From: Elysia marginata
Taxonomy: Eukaryota > Mollusca > Gastropoda > Plakobranchidae
NCBI GenBank assembly: GCA_019649035.1
Contig: BMAT01012322.1
Span: 441,992-475,066, forward strand
DNA: 33,075 nt
Direction: 5' to 3'
Of this stretch, positions 12,295-20,181 are shown piece after piece. The translations under genes were made by a program, and so were the position numbers. Position 1 is the first letter of the stretch. Every line of letters begins with the position of its first letter. The notes beneath the pieces were generated by a model that saw only the letters and a program-made list of their open reading frames with translations, had not been told where the DNA came from and did no database searches.

Positions 12295-14840
12295 CAACAA
12301 TAATTTTTTTTTTATATACACTTTATTAATCCCTTTCGGAAAATTTGGCTTCGTTACTCAGCGTAACTGTGTCGCCACAAGAGCAGCGCCACTAATGCCC
12401 CGGCAGACCAGTACATTTAAGGCCACTTTAAACCCATATGCAGGGTGTTGCAGGCGCATATCACAAATTCAAGAATTGCCTGTAGCTGGGTACCCATTTT
12501 ACAGATAGGTGGACTGGGGAAAGTTAGGGTAAATTGCTTTCCCAAGGCAACTGCAACATGGCATGGTTGGGAATCGAGCCCACGACCTCCAGATCGCGAG
12601 TCCTACGCGCTAACCACTCTGCCACGCTGCCCCCAATAATAATAATAGCAGTATTAAATTTTTATACTGTATCAGAATGTATTTTCGTAGTATCAGTTTT
12701 TGCACGGTATATATTAAAGTGCATGGCTGTGCTTGAATTCAAAGATAAATCGCGGCTTTACTTTGCTTTTTCCAAGGATATGCCTTACATGGATATGTGT
12801 CTGAATGAGTCCATGAGAATGTACCCCCCAGGCTTCCAGTTCGACAGGATTTGCAATGAAGACGTCGTCATTGGTGGTGTGCTCATCCCAAAAGGGATGA
12901 CTGTGGCTTTCCCCATGGTAAGAAACAATGTTTTTCTTTTCTTAATATGCAACTACAATTCAACCCCATTGTTGTTTTTCCGATTATGATGGTTTTGCAA
13001 TGTTCTTGTTATCTTTCACGCGACAGAACCGAAGAAAAAATCTCACTGACCACTGTGGCTCAGCTTATGTTCCTTTAGTTTAAAATGCGCTACATGTATT
13101 TGGTTTTTGATGGTTTTTTTCTTTTCGTTTTTTTTTTTTTGCGGATTGCCCGTGTCAAATGTGCAGATTCGCAATAAATTAATTCAAAACGCTGACGTTC
13201 AGTTTGAAACTTCTTTTAGTGATTTAACTACACATGAACAGTATTTTTTCGGGGGGGGGGGGGTCTTAATGGTGTCTGGCCTGTAATATCCTAAATACAA
13301 TACATACGCAGGGGTATTTTCTTTTTCCATATTTACTAATATAATTGTGATACATTTCTATAGGCTCTATTATTTGTTGTTATTTTCGTTATCTTTTTAA
13401 GTTTAAAGAATAATGCATAGGGTTTATAAGGAAAACGACCACCTATGTTGCTACCCATTCTCATGCAAGTTTTTTTTTGTTGTTTTTTTTCGTACCTAAC
13501 ACAAAAAGATATTCTGGTCGGAACTTGTAATTTAAAGTTAACAAAGTTAAAAAAGGCTATTTGTATTTTAACTCACGGCGTTGAAACGACAAGCCACTCC
13601 ACATTTAAATAATTTACTGGTTATAATAGGATAATTATTTAAAAGCTAGTAACCCAGCGTGACTAACACTTAACGTACCTTATCTTTAGACACTAATACG
13701 AGAGCATGCAAAAGAAACTTTGTATACTTTTTGTTTGATCGATTTTTTTGCCTCTAATCGTATAGTTTAGAATGTTTTCTATTTACAGTTACAATAATTA
13801 TAAAAATGTACCTCATTCATCCTGTAGGGGGGAGGTCATACATGAAATGAAATTCGTGAATTCCCTTGTTTTAAATGAAACTGTTATGATATGTATTTTA
13901 AAAAATACAAGTGGCAAAATTTGTCTTGATGAGTTTGAATGACAAAAGACCTTGACAATAATAATTTTTTATTTTCCCCAGTTTTCAATACATCGCGACT
14001 CCACTATTTGGGATGACCCTATGACATTTGACCCTGAACGTTTTGCTCCTGAAAATAGGGCAAAGAGACATCCCTATGCCCATCTTCCTTTCGGACAGGT
14101 AAAAGCTTCCAAAACAAATTCAAAGCTGTGATGTTATGCTTTAGAAACAACGGTTTTCTGGCGTAAAAGAGGACAAAGGGGATGCTATTTTTTCCAAGCA
14201 TTTATTAAATCTAGCTTAATTAGGTAGCGTGTGGTGATCTATTAAAACTCCTATGCATAATAAGCAGTCGCATTATGATGCGGCGGCGTGTCCTGATGCT
14301 CAAAGAAAGTGGAGCCGGTTGGAGTAGCTAGGAAGAAAACACCTACTAGGGGACATAGGCCTACGGTATATAAATTAAGATTTAAAATTTTTCTTTCCTT
14401 TGATATCTTTGTTCCAAAAAATTTAGCAATCGGGCTTTTGGAGCATTTCTGTCACAAAATATCAGGCTTACATGATTGTCTCTAATGCCTTCAGGTTTGT
14501 CCATTTAAGGACAGTAAAATTTTGTCACCATCAAAGTATGTCGAAGTGAGATAGTGTTCTTTTTTTCTTCGTTCCCGGCATTGCTTATTCGTTTCGTTTT
14601 TATTTTAACGTTTTACTTTTAACCAAACTTTGGTGTTTTATTTTTTTCCTCCAGGGACCAAGGAACTGCATCGGGATGCGCTTGGCCTTGTTGGAAATAA
14701 AAGTTGCACTGTCCGCAGTGTTACAAGAAATGAATCCTGTCGTCTGCTCTGAGACTACTCTTCCCATTCGCCTTAAATATTTCATAATGACGGCAAAAGA
14801 TGGGCTGTGGATAAAAATGGTAGACAGGGGTGGCAAATAA
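3329..14840 (+). CDS. cytochrome P450, CYP3 clan (nine exons, complete)
   Basis: This gene encodes a heme-thiolate monooxygenase of 515 residues, anchored in the ER membrane and resembling vertebrate CYP3A and thromboxane synthase. Exons: 3329-3544, 4198-4351, 5305-5528, 6204-6392, 6671-6829, 10609-10770, 12777-12917, 13982-14098, 14655-14840. All introns are GT-AG. Intron 2 is phase 1 and the other seven are phase 0. Seen in order: N-terminal membrane anchor (residues about 4-24), proline hinge (P38, P42, P44, G47), helix C WKNVR (127-131), I-helix AGYDT (323-327), ExxR (E379, R382), PERF (433-436), and heme loop [10 protein letters not shown] (452-461) with Cys459 as the heme ligand. Length and motif spacing are normal for the family and no stop or frameshift is seen. 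It should pair with NADPH-P450 reductase. The substrate cannot be read from sequence. The start at 3329 is preferred over an in-frame ATG at 3278, which lies in a likely acceptor tract. Confidence 0.96.
4198..4351 (+). CDS. P450 exon 2: beta-1 sheet and helix B region
   Basis: Codes for residues 73-123 plus the first base of codon 124. It starts [16 protein letters not shown] after the acceptor AACTTAG and ends in MLTMIK. The donor is G|GTAAGG and the intron is phase 1. The split codon with exon 3 gives Asp124, placing the WKNVR motif correctly after it. Confidence 0.92.
5305..5528 (+). CDS. P450 exon 3: helix C to helix E
   Basis: Completes codon 124 and codes through residue 198. It holds [20 protein letters not shown], the helix-C WxxxR motif that contacts a heme propionate, and ends FGVEVNSLK, a typical CYP3-clan stretch. 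The acceptor is ACTACAAG; the donor GTAAGT is full consensus. Confidence 0.93.
6204..6392 (+). CDS. P450 exon 4: helix F-G region
   Basis: Codes for residues 199-261 in 63 whole codons. The [10 protein letters not shown] stretch aligns in position with the hydrophobic F-G region of CYP3A proteins, which helps form the substrate channel and contacts the membrane. The acceptor is TTCTTGCAG; the donor is GAG|GTACCA. Confidence 0.92.
6671..6829 (+). CDS. P450 exon 5: helix G to start of helix I
   Basis: Codes for residues 262-314 in 53 whole codons. [11 protein letters not shown] matches the conserved xDFLQLL stretch of the CYP3 clan. It is followed by an acidic, lysine-rich linker and LSHTDIQ leading into the I helix. 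The acceptor is ATGACGCAG; the donor is CAG|GTTTGT, less strong than its neighbours. The intron that follows is the largest in the gene (3.8 kb). Confidence 0.92.
6830..7627. other. P450 intron 5, 5' part
   Basis: Non-coding. A C-rich run lies at about 7613-7626, just before the LINE remnant. Nothing else is recognised. Confidence 0.5.
7628..8830 (+). pseudogene. decayed LINE reverse transcriptase fragment in P450 intron 5
   Basis: Broken translations across three frames resemble the C-terminal half of a non-LTR retrotransposon ORF2. In order they show: [20 protein letters not shown] (about 7700, RT palm), [20 protein letters not shown] (from 7861, with YVDD at the catalytic position), ALLYGCDIW (about 8285), an RCSGHLVRM-type stretch (8458), and a terminal [17 protein letters not shown] finger (about 8751-8801). 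Many stops and frame changes mean it is dead. The clade is not assigned. Confidence 0.8.
8980..10250 (-). pseudogene. second decayed LINE reverse transcriptase fragment, opposite strand
   Basis: On the minus strand, broken frames read in order: [20 protein letters not shown] (about 10190-10130), [20 protein letters not shown] (about 9800, where FADD is expected in this family), [20 protein letters not shown] (about 9400) and [20 protein letters not shown] (about 9190-9120). These are typical stretches of a LINE ORF2 from RT fingers to C-terminal tail. The catalytic site is altered and several stops interrupt it, so it is inactive. It differs from the plus-strand LINE next to it and converges with it. 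Confidence 0.82.
10609..10770 (+). CDS. P450 exon 6: I helix with oxygen-activation motif
   Basis: Codes for residues 315-368 in 54 whole codons. [13 protein letters not shown] contains the A/G-G-x-D/E-T motif (323-327) that takes part in oxygen activation. The J helix follows. The acceptor is CAATCTCAG; the donor is CAG|GTAGAA. Confidence 0.94.
10811..11268. repeat. AAT/AAC/AAG microsatellite complex in P450 intron 6
   Basis: Long interrupted (TAA)n, (AAC)n and (AAG)n arrays, with an NNN gap at 11228-11230 that implies the true array length is unresolved. The arrays begin about 40 bp after exon 6. Confidence 0.95.
11530..11634. repeat. AAT microsatellite
   Basis: An interrupted (TAA)n array with short AAAT interruptions. 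A (GT)n-G14 tract follows at about 11692-11721. Confidence 0.95.
12210..12303. repeat. AAT microsatellite abutting a SINE
   Basis: A (TAA)n run with AAC at its end, directly adjoining the oligo-T end of the minus-strand SINE. A shorter AAT run continues on the other side of the SINE at 12635-12648. Confidence 0.93.
12304..12634 (-). mobile_element. tRNA-derived SINE (about 330 bp)
   Basis: Read on the minus strand, the head begins GGGGCAGCGTGGCAG. It has a pol III A-box-like TGGCAGAGTGG (within 12606-12624) and a B-box-like GGCTCGATTCC (12570-12580). The middle contains CCTTGGGAAAGC and CTGTAAAATGGGTACC, which resemble the central domain shared by MIR/CORE-type SINEs. The 3' end has AATAAAG and an A10 tail (12304-12313). 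It sits in P450 intron 6 within an AAT array, so target duplications cannot be separated from the microsatellite. It is not a tRNA gene: the head diverges from a cloverleaf and the unit continues for 250 bp. Confidence 0.85.
12777..12917 (+). CDS. P450 exon 7: K helix with ExxR
   Basis: Codes for residues 369-415 in 47 whole codons. NESMRMYPP contains the invariant E379 and R382, which stabilise the core with the PERF arginine. The acceptor is CTTTTTCCAAG at 12776. Open frame continues upstream of the acceptor into a SINE, which is not coding. The donor is ATG|GTAAGA. Confidence 0.93.
12918..13981. other. P450 intron 7
   Basis: Non-coding, with a G12 run at about 13251-13262. No element was recognised. 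Confidence 0.6.
13982..14098 (+). CDS. P450 exon 8: PERF motif and start of heme loop
   Basis: Codes for residues 416-454 in 39 whole codons, from [10 protein letters not shown] through FDPERF to HLPFGQ. The final FGQ begins the heme-binding loop, which is completed in exon 9. The acceptor is TTTTCCCCAG; the donor is CAG|GTAAAA. Confidence 0.94.
14655..14840 (+). CDS. P450 exon 9: heme ligand and C terminus
   Basis: Codes for residues 455-515 and the TAA stop. GPRNCIGMR carries the heme-ligand cysteine (Cys459). The L helix and a short C-terminal sheet follow, ending MVDRGGK. The acceptor is TTCCTCCAG. The C terminus is of normal CYP3-clan length. Confidence 0.95.
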   Translation, partial: GPRNCIGMRLALLEIKVALSAVLQEMNPVVCSETTLPIRLKYFIMTAKDGLWIKMVDRGGK

Positions 14841-14989
14841 TATCTACTTGGCAGTCTTCAAAGTCAAACTTCAAAGGTTTTGAACACAGTGTTGGCCTTA
14901 GTACAAAGGATTCTTGAAGGGTTATCTAGTTGAATTTATAAAGACAGTTCTGTGTCTAAAGTCAAAATCAAGTAAAAGCTGTAAAAAGT

Positions 14990-14995
14990 AATAAA
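14990..14995 (+). terminator. candidate polyadenylation signal of the P450 gene
   Basis: AATAAA lies 150 bp after the stop codon. A second AATAAA lies at 15398-15403. Which one is used cannot be told from sequence. Confidence 0.6.
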
Positions 14996-15453
14996 CTAAA
15001 CAGGTTTATGCTGCTGTGTATCATTTTACAAGACGAGTTTTAAAAAAAAAGGTGTTTGGAGACTTGTAGAAGACTTGCGATTCGTTCATATAGCCTAACT
15101 ATAAACATAGTTGCTCATAGATTATCAAACCACCTCCACTTGCTAATACCAGTAGACCTACTTGTATGTTAATGCGGTATTATCTGATGGCTATTGATCG
15201 GTGATTTCCCTAAGCACGAGAGCTTTTGCAGCGTGTTTTAATATCTTACCGTGACATTCTTCACAATTATACTAGCAATGGAGGCGTTATAAAGAAAACA
15301 ACACTTTTTAAGTAATGAAATGCTGAGGGTCAAAATGAAGGAAGATGTAATAGATCTATATTAATTATTTTTTACAATCAATATTGTAGTTGTAGTGAAT
15401 AAAACCTTCTAAATGTTACAACCAAAGAACTGGTGTTTTACGTTTTTAACATT

Positions 15454-15455
<2 letters not shown>

Positions 15456-15493
<38 letters not shown>

Positions 15494-16196
15494 NNGAGAG
15501 AGAGAGAGAGAGAGAGAGAGGAAGAGAGAGAGAAGGGTGAGACAGAGAGAGAGACTATGGGAGAGATAGGCCGAGAAAGGTCCATCTTTAAAGACACGGA
15601 GAAAGACACAGAGATGCATATGGAGAGACTGAGATGGAGGCACTGATTGGCTGAGAGATGCAAAGACAGAGGCGGAGAGGCAGACACAGAGATAGGTAAA
15701 GACAAATGAACTCAATGAGAGGCAAAGAGAGACTTGGGAAGACAGGGGACACACAGAGATACTGAGAAACACAGATGGAAACATAGTCATAGAGATATCA
15801 ATTGTGAACTGCGGATAAAGATGACATACAGAGAGATAGTCAGAGAGATAGACAGACAGACAGAGACAGAGAGAGAAAGAGAGAGAGGGGGCAGAAAGGC
15901 AGAGAGAAAGAGACGAAAAGACGGACAGAGAATATAGACAGAGAAAGAAAGAAAAATCAGAGTGAAGCTAGGAGAAAGAGATAGACAGTGAGCAAAGACG
16001 TAGATAGACAGGGAGAGCCAGAAAGACAGAGGGACACTGACGTGAGAGGCACAGAGAGACTGATAGAGAGAGAGACAAAATGATAACGAGAGAGGCAGAG
16101 AGAGGTTGAGAAAGGAAGAGAGAAACATAGAGACGGAGAGATAGGCTGAGAAGGGCAGAAAGAATCACGTAGATAGGTCTAGAAGAATGGATAGGC

Positions 16197-16240
<44 letters not shown>

Positions 16241-16421
16241 GGATTGAGAGGCAGAGTCGAAATGATAGAGAGACAGAAAGAGTGATTGAGAGTGCGAGAA
16301 GGACATATAGAAAGGAGGGGGGGCATCAGAGATAATACTGAGAGGGAGGCATTTATAAAGGAGTGACTGGTATACAAAGAGACAGACAGTGTGAGATATA
16401 GATAGATAGGTAGATAGATAC

Positions 16422-16466
<45 letters not shown>

Positions 16467-16835
16467 TATGGGTGTTTGGGGGGGCGCTTGTGGTAGTAAT
16501 AGGAAGGAAGAGATATACTGGGGAAGAGAGGCAGAGAAGGAAGTCTTGGAGAGAGAAAGACAAATAGAAAGATGGAGAGACGGGAGATAGAGAGAGACAC
16601 TGAAAAACGGGGAGAGAGATGGAGTGACGAAAAAAGACTTGAAAGGACACAGAGAAGCAGAAAGACAGGGAAACAGACAGAATGGCAGTTAGAGAGATGG
16701 AGAGAGACGGACCAAGACAGAGATACAGAAAGAGGCAGAGAGAGACAGAAGAAAATATAGAGACTAAGAGACAGACAGAAAGAAACAGAAAGACGGAGAA
16801 AGTAGCGTAGATAGATCATAAAGTGCAGAAATAAA
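15456..16835. repeat. purine-strand tract of about 1.4 kb (AG/CAGAGA-rich)
   Basis: The plus strand is dominated by A and G throughout. Pure (AG)n runs lie at about 15457-15522 (with NN at 15494-15495), 16199-16238 and 16424-16454. Degenerate GAGACAGAGA-type sequence fills the rest. The minus strand translates to long serine/leucine-rich frames, which are artefacts of the CT repeat. The tract lies about 600 bp after the P450 stop. Confidence 0.95.
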
Positions 16836-18260
16836 ACTCTCTTCTTCTTCGCCTTCTTGTTTGTTTTACATGTATTAGATCCTTGAAGAAACAACAAGAT
16901 TTAATATAAATATATAGACAAAAAAAAAAAAGACCTGCCTAAAGTGGTCATAATAGCGCATATAAGTGAAGACGTCTAATTGTTTTTTGGTCGAGGAATT
17001 CGGCGTCATATTTTAAATCCAAAGTCTTATCCAAAGTCTTTCCAGCTGACTGCCTGTCCAGCGGAAATAGCCCCTGTGCCAGCATCGGCCTGACTGGTTT
17101 CAAAGACCGCCAGGTGCAGGCAAATTATTTTACTGTACATCGATGGGTAATCGGTTTCCAAGGCCAACAGATTTCTGCAATATTATCACGCACATTGCAA
17201 ACCATTGACAAAACCATTGCAAGGATACGAGTTGTAGCAATAATTGCTACGTCTATGGCGGGCTTAACTTAAGAAAGAAAAGAGAGAAGAAAGACGGAAG
17301 CATCTAGGGAGAATGAGGAAAATGTAAAAAAAGGCAAACGAAAAGGGAAGGATAAAGAGAAAACTTTCCTTACCTGAGTTATATTGCATAATTACAATTA
17401 CTAGAAATAAAGGGAATAAAGCAACAGGCAAGATATACTGTTCATTACGATACGAAGAATAGGACTCCAGTGAGAGTCAGCTGTTTTTAATTACAAAATT
17501 TCAACAAAATGACAGTAAAGTCCGGGGCAGAATTTTGATTCTTGTACTACATAGACGTTTGTAAATTGAAGAAAATCTTTGAAATTAAATATAGGCCTAC
17601 AATACAATCATTATTAAAAAGCCAAATGTGAAGTTTGAGTGTGTTTGTGGGTCTAGTTTAAAAAGCCTGAATTCTAATGAGCAGGCCTATCAAGAAGATT
17701 GAGTCTAAGTACAGCTGGTTAAGGCAAATTAAAATTTCAAGCTTTTTAAAAACGCAATTGATTCCATTCTATAGCACTGTCGCCACGTGCCTAAGACATC
17801 AGGAATGGCCAATTTTTCTGTATAATTATAATGTATTGTGTTTTGCGCTATTTGCGAACATTATTCTTACAAACTTGTCTTCTAGGTAAGCCTACTGATA
17901 AAACTTTAAACTTTAAAGCCATTGTAAATAACTTGTGATTGACAAAAACACATTAACAAGCAGCATGTGCAACATTTTATTTCTTTGATCATCCCGCAAT
18001 ACCGTATTCGGAATTATTCATCCAGAGCTCTGGTTAGCTTACTTATTATGCATCTCAAATCTTTTAACCAAGTCCAATAAGCTTACTTACACTTGCAATA
18101 ATTATTTTTGGTAGCTTTGTAAGCGGCAGGTGTAAGCTTTCCTGTGATTATTTCACCTTGAGACTGATTCGTAGGAAAGTCGTAGGCTTAGGACTAAAAT
18201 TGTCGCAACTAGACTAGTCTAGTTTTTCTTCTATCTAGTCTGCGTCCTCTCTTACAGCAG
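16836..18260. other. intergenic region, nothing recognised
   Basis: No coding exon, RNA gene or transposon was recognised. A slightly GC-richer patch at about 17040-17260 has no convincing frame or repeat. Confidence 0.4.
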
Positions 18261-18270
18261 ACACTACACG

Positions 18271-18298
18271 ATCAATTATATTGCGCAATATAATTGAT
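18271..18298. repeat. perfect 28-bp palindrome in the Harbinger-like terminus
   Basis: The half-site ATCAATTATATTGC is followed directly by its exact reverse complement. It is made of two head-to-head copies of the terminal TTGCGCAATATAATTGA motif overlapping at GCGC. Confidence 0.95.
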
Positions 18299-18422
18299 AA
18301 TACTCGGCATTAACAATTATATTGACCGTGTAGGGGATATATTGAAGACTTGCGCAATTGTATTGATGGAATAAAAATCTGCTTGATATTTTTTTGCTCA
18401 ATCGTATTGACATCAATAATTA

Positions 18423-18734
18423 TTATATTAGACAAATAGCTGACCGTCTATGGTGACTGTCAATTATATTGCGCAATACATGTAAACGCAGCTGACAAAG
18501 AAAAAGACGGAATCTTTTAATTGGAATGCATTGAATACTAAACAAGTTTGCCACCATTGTGGATGGTAAAAAATGACGATTACAAAAATAGACACAGGTA
18601 TTTTCCGTGGCCAAGTAACGCAGTGTAATGTACAAGCGCTCTGTGGGAGAGATGGGCTGACACAAACTTCTTGTCATTTTTTCTATTAGGGGCTTGGCCA
18701 ATCGCAGTAGATCATTGTACGACTCAACATCCAT
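18423..18734 (-). pseudogene. Harbinger-type transposase fragment
   Basis: Translated on the minus strand, the first half reads MDVESYNDLLRLAKPLIEK followed by ISPTERLYITLRYLATENT. This matches in order the motif region near the start of PIF/Harbinger (ALP1/HARBI1-like) transposases. After about residue 48 the similarity ends and the frame runs into the subterminal repeat of the element. No DDE catalytic region is present, so it cannot be active. Confidence 0.65.
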
Positions 18735-19390
18735 GTGTAGAAGGTTTTTAAAATTAATTGGCTAATTATGGCTCCGTTTACACAAATAGGGGATTTTAGT
18801 GAAAGATGGACGCAACTCTAATTTGCTTGCAGGAGTTGCGTTTCTTCCCCATATCTCCCCGTAGGGTAGGTCAGCTGTCCCAGCTGTGTAGGCTATGCGG
18901 CCTTATGCATTTTATGATAGAATGACATACATACTTAGTTTTATTAGAATTAATTTATTCAGCTCACGCTTCCCTTGAAGTTAAAAATTCATTTCTTTGT
19001 TTCTCTTTAAAAAGCTTTGTGATGTTTAATTTTGGATCTAATGTAGACTATTGTTGCACGGTCCAATTGCAAAGAGAAGCTGTCTTTCCCTTTTAACTAG
19101 CTGTTACATCACTTTTCACTTTGAATGATGTTTCCTCAATTTCTCAAAGCATGTCTAAATCTTGATGAATCACGAACCTTAACGTGCATACTTTTTCACA
19201 AGGCTTATCATGAATTATACAAGGAATTTGAATCATCTGAGGCGTTTCAATGTCTGTGTCACCACTGTCCTGTGCATGGCTGTCGAAGATAAATAAATAT
19301 TTGGCTTTGTTTCAATCTAGATAATATTATATTTAACTTCGTTAAGTCATTGTGCCAGCAGACTTGCGCAATATAATTGATCGTGTAGGG

Positions 19391-19460
19391 CCGCTTCCTC
19401 CCCATTGCCAATGACTTCCGCTTCCGTCGTCGGCAAAACGCAAGTGTCGAACTTATTTAT
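19391..19460 (+). promoter_or_regulatory. possible promoter of the RBM26-type gene (CCAAT and ETS-type sites)
   Basis: A short GC-richer patch directly after the transposon end holds a CCAAT box (19408-19412), ACTTCCGC (19414-19421) and CTTCCG (19421-19426), the latter two on the pattern of ETS/GABP sites common in housekeeping promoters. It lies about 700 bp before the start codon. No transcription start can be read from the sequence. Confidence 0.3.
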
Positions 19461-19559
19461 TTGAAGAGTTACATTTCATGGCTCGGCAGAGTGTTCTGTA
19501 GCACGATTTTGACCTGACAGGAGACTAATCTATCTAAACAAACTAAAAGAAAACAACTC

Positions 19560-20060
19560 AATAATGGACCTCAATACTATTACATAGATCTAGGTTGCAA
19601 ACTTATTTAACATAAGCTAAGAGATTAAGACAAGCACAGGCACTAGATCTATTATATATATATAGAAATCTAGTCGCATGTACATCTAGATTCTAGATCT
19701 AGATTTTAGGTTGCGAACTCATCTTTTGAACATAACTTTTTATAGAAATACTGAGATCTAGAATCTAGATCTAGAGTCTAAAAATCTAGATCATTTTCAG
19801 TCTAGATCTAGATAATTAAATTCTAATCTAACCTTAAACAGATTCTTGGCATCCTTGTTGTACTTGTAAGTTATAGGGCTTGTTCAACTTGTTGAATTCG
19901 TTATAAACATAGATCTAGATTTCTAGATCTTAGCTTTTAAGTGTATTATAAATTATATCCATAGGAGTAACTTTAGGCTCTTCCTGCAGTAGGCTTACCC
20001 GTCCATTCTAGGTCTGCCTAAAATCAGATAAAAAATCTAAATCTAGACTTTAGGTACTCA
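19560..20060. repeat. TCTAGATC-rich low-complexity stretch
   Basis: Overlapping AGATCT and TCTAGA hexamers occur more than a dozen times in 500 bp, densest at 19680-19815. The same motif is scattered elsewhere (for example near 26515, 27460, 31908) and in the LTR block. Confidence 0.7.
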
Positions 20061-20122
20061 CGTACTGAAACTTGAAAGTAAGATCAAGATCTGAATATTG
20101 TCGGAGAACTGTCATCATTATC

Positions 20123-20181
20123 ATGATAATAGAGCAAGTTGAGGCACTGAAGACATGGCTTACAGCTAAACTGTCACCAAT
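20123..20181 (+). CDS. RBM26: RBM26-type exon 1: start of PWI-like domain
   Basis: Codes for residues 1-19 (MIIEQVEALKTWLTAKLSP) and two bases of codon 20. The donor is AT|GTGAGT, full consensus. Joined to exon 2 the split codon becomes Ile, giving LSPICDAEP as in the family. Confidence 0.9.

Larger units (their letters stand above)
18262..19390 (-). mobile_element. PIF/Harbinger-like DNA transposon remnant with terminal inverted repeats
   Basis: The 25 bases at 18264-18288 (CTACACGATCAATTATATTG then CGCAA) are the exact reverse complement of 19364-19388. Between them a minus-strand frame (18734 to 18423) resembles the N-terminal part of Harbinger transposases. The terminal motif TTGCGCAATATAATTGA recurs in subterminal positions: 18281-18297, a variant at 18350-18368, another at 18395-18410, and an inverted copy at 18460-18478. 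The rest of the transposase, including its catalytic part, is absent, so the element is a deletion derivative. No clean 3-bp target duplication is seen at the ends. A smaller nested unit may lie at 18262-18337. Confidence 0.65.

Noticed and set aside
12570-12634. tRNA-like sequence on the minus strand
   Set aside because: It has A- and B-box-like strings but does not stand alone: it is the head of a 330-bp SINE with an A tail, so it is not called as a tRNA gene.
12534-12776. Open frame running into P450 exon 7 from upstream
   Set aside because: The upstream half is the minus-strand SINE read in the wrong direction. The acceptor at 12776 and alignment with the P450 family set the exon start at 12777.
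15968-16897. Minus-strand open frame of 309 codons rich in Ser and Leu
   Set aside because: It is the translation of a CT-rich low-complexity strand. The other frames there look the same, and there is no domain or splice context.
17040-17260. GC-richer patch that might be an exon or conserved element
   Set aside because: No frame, splice pair or family resemblance was convincing.
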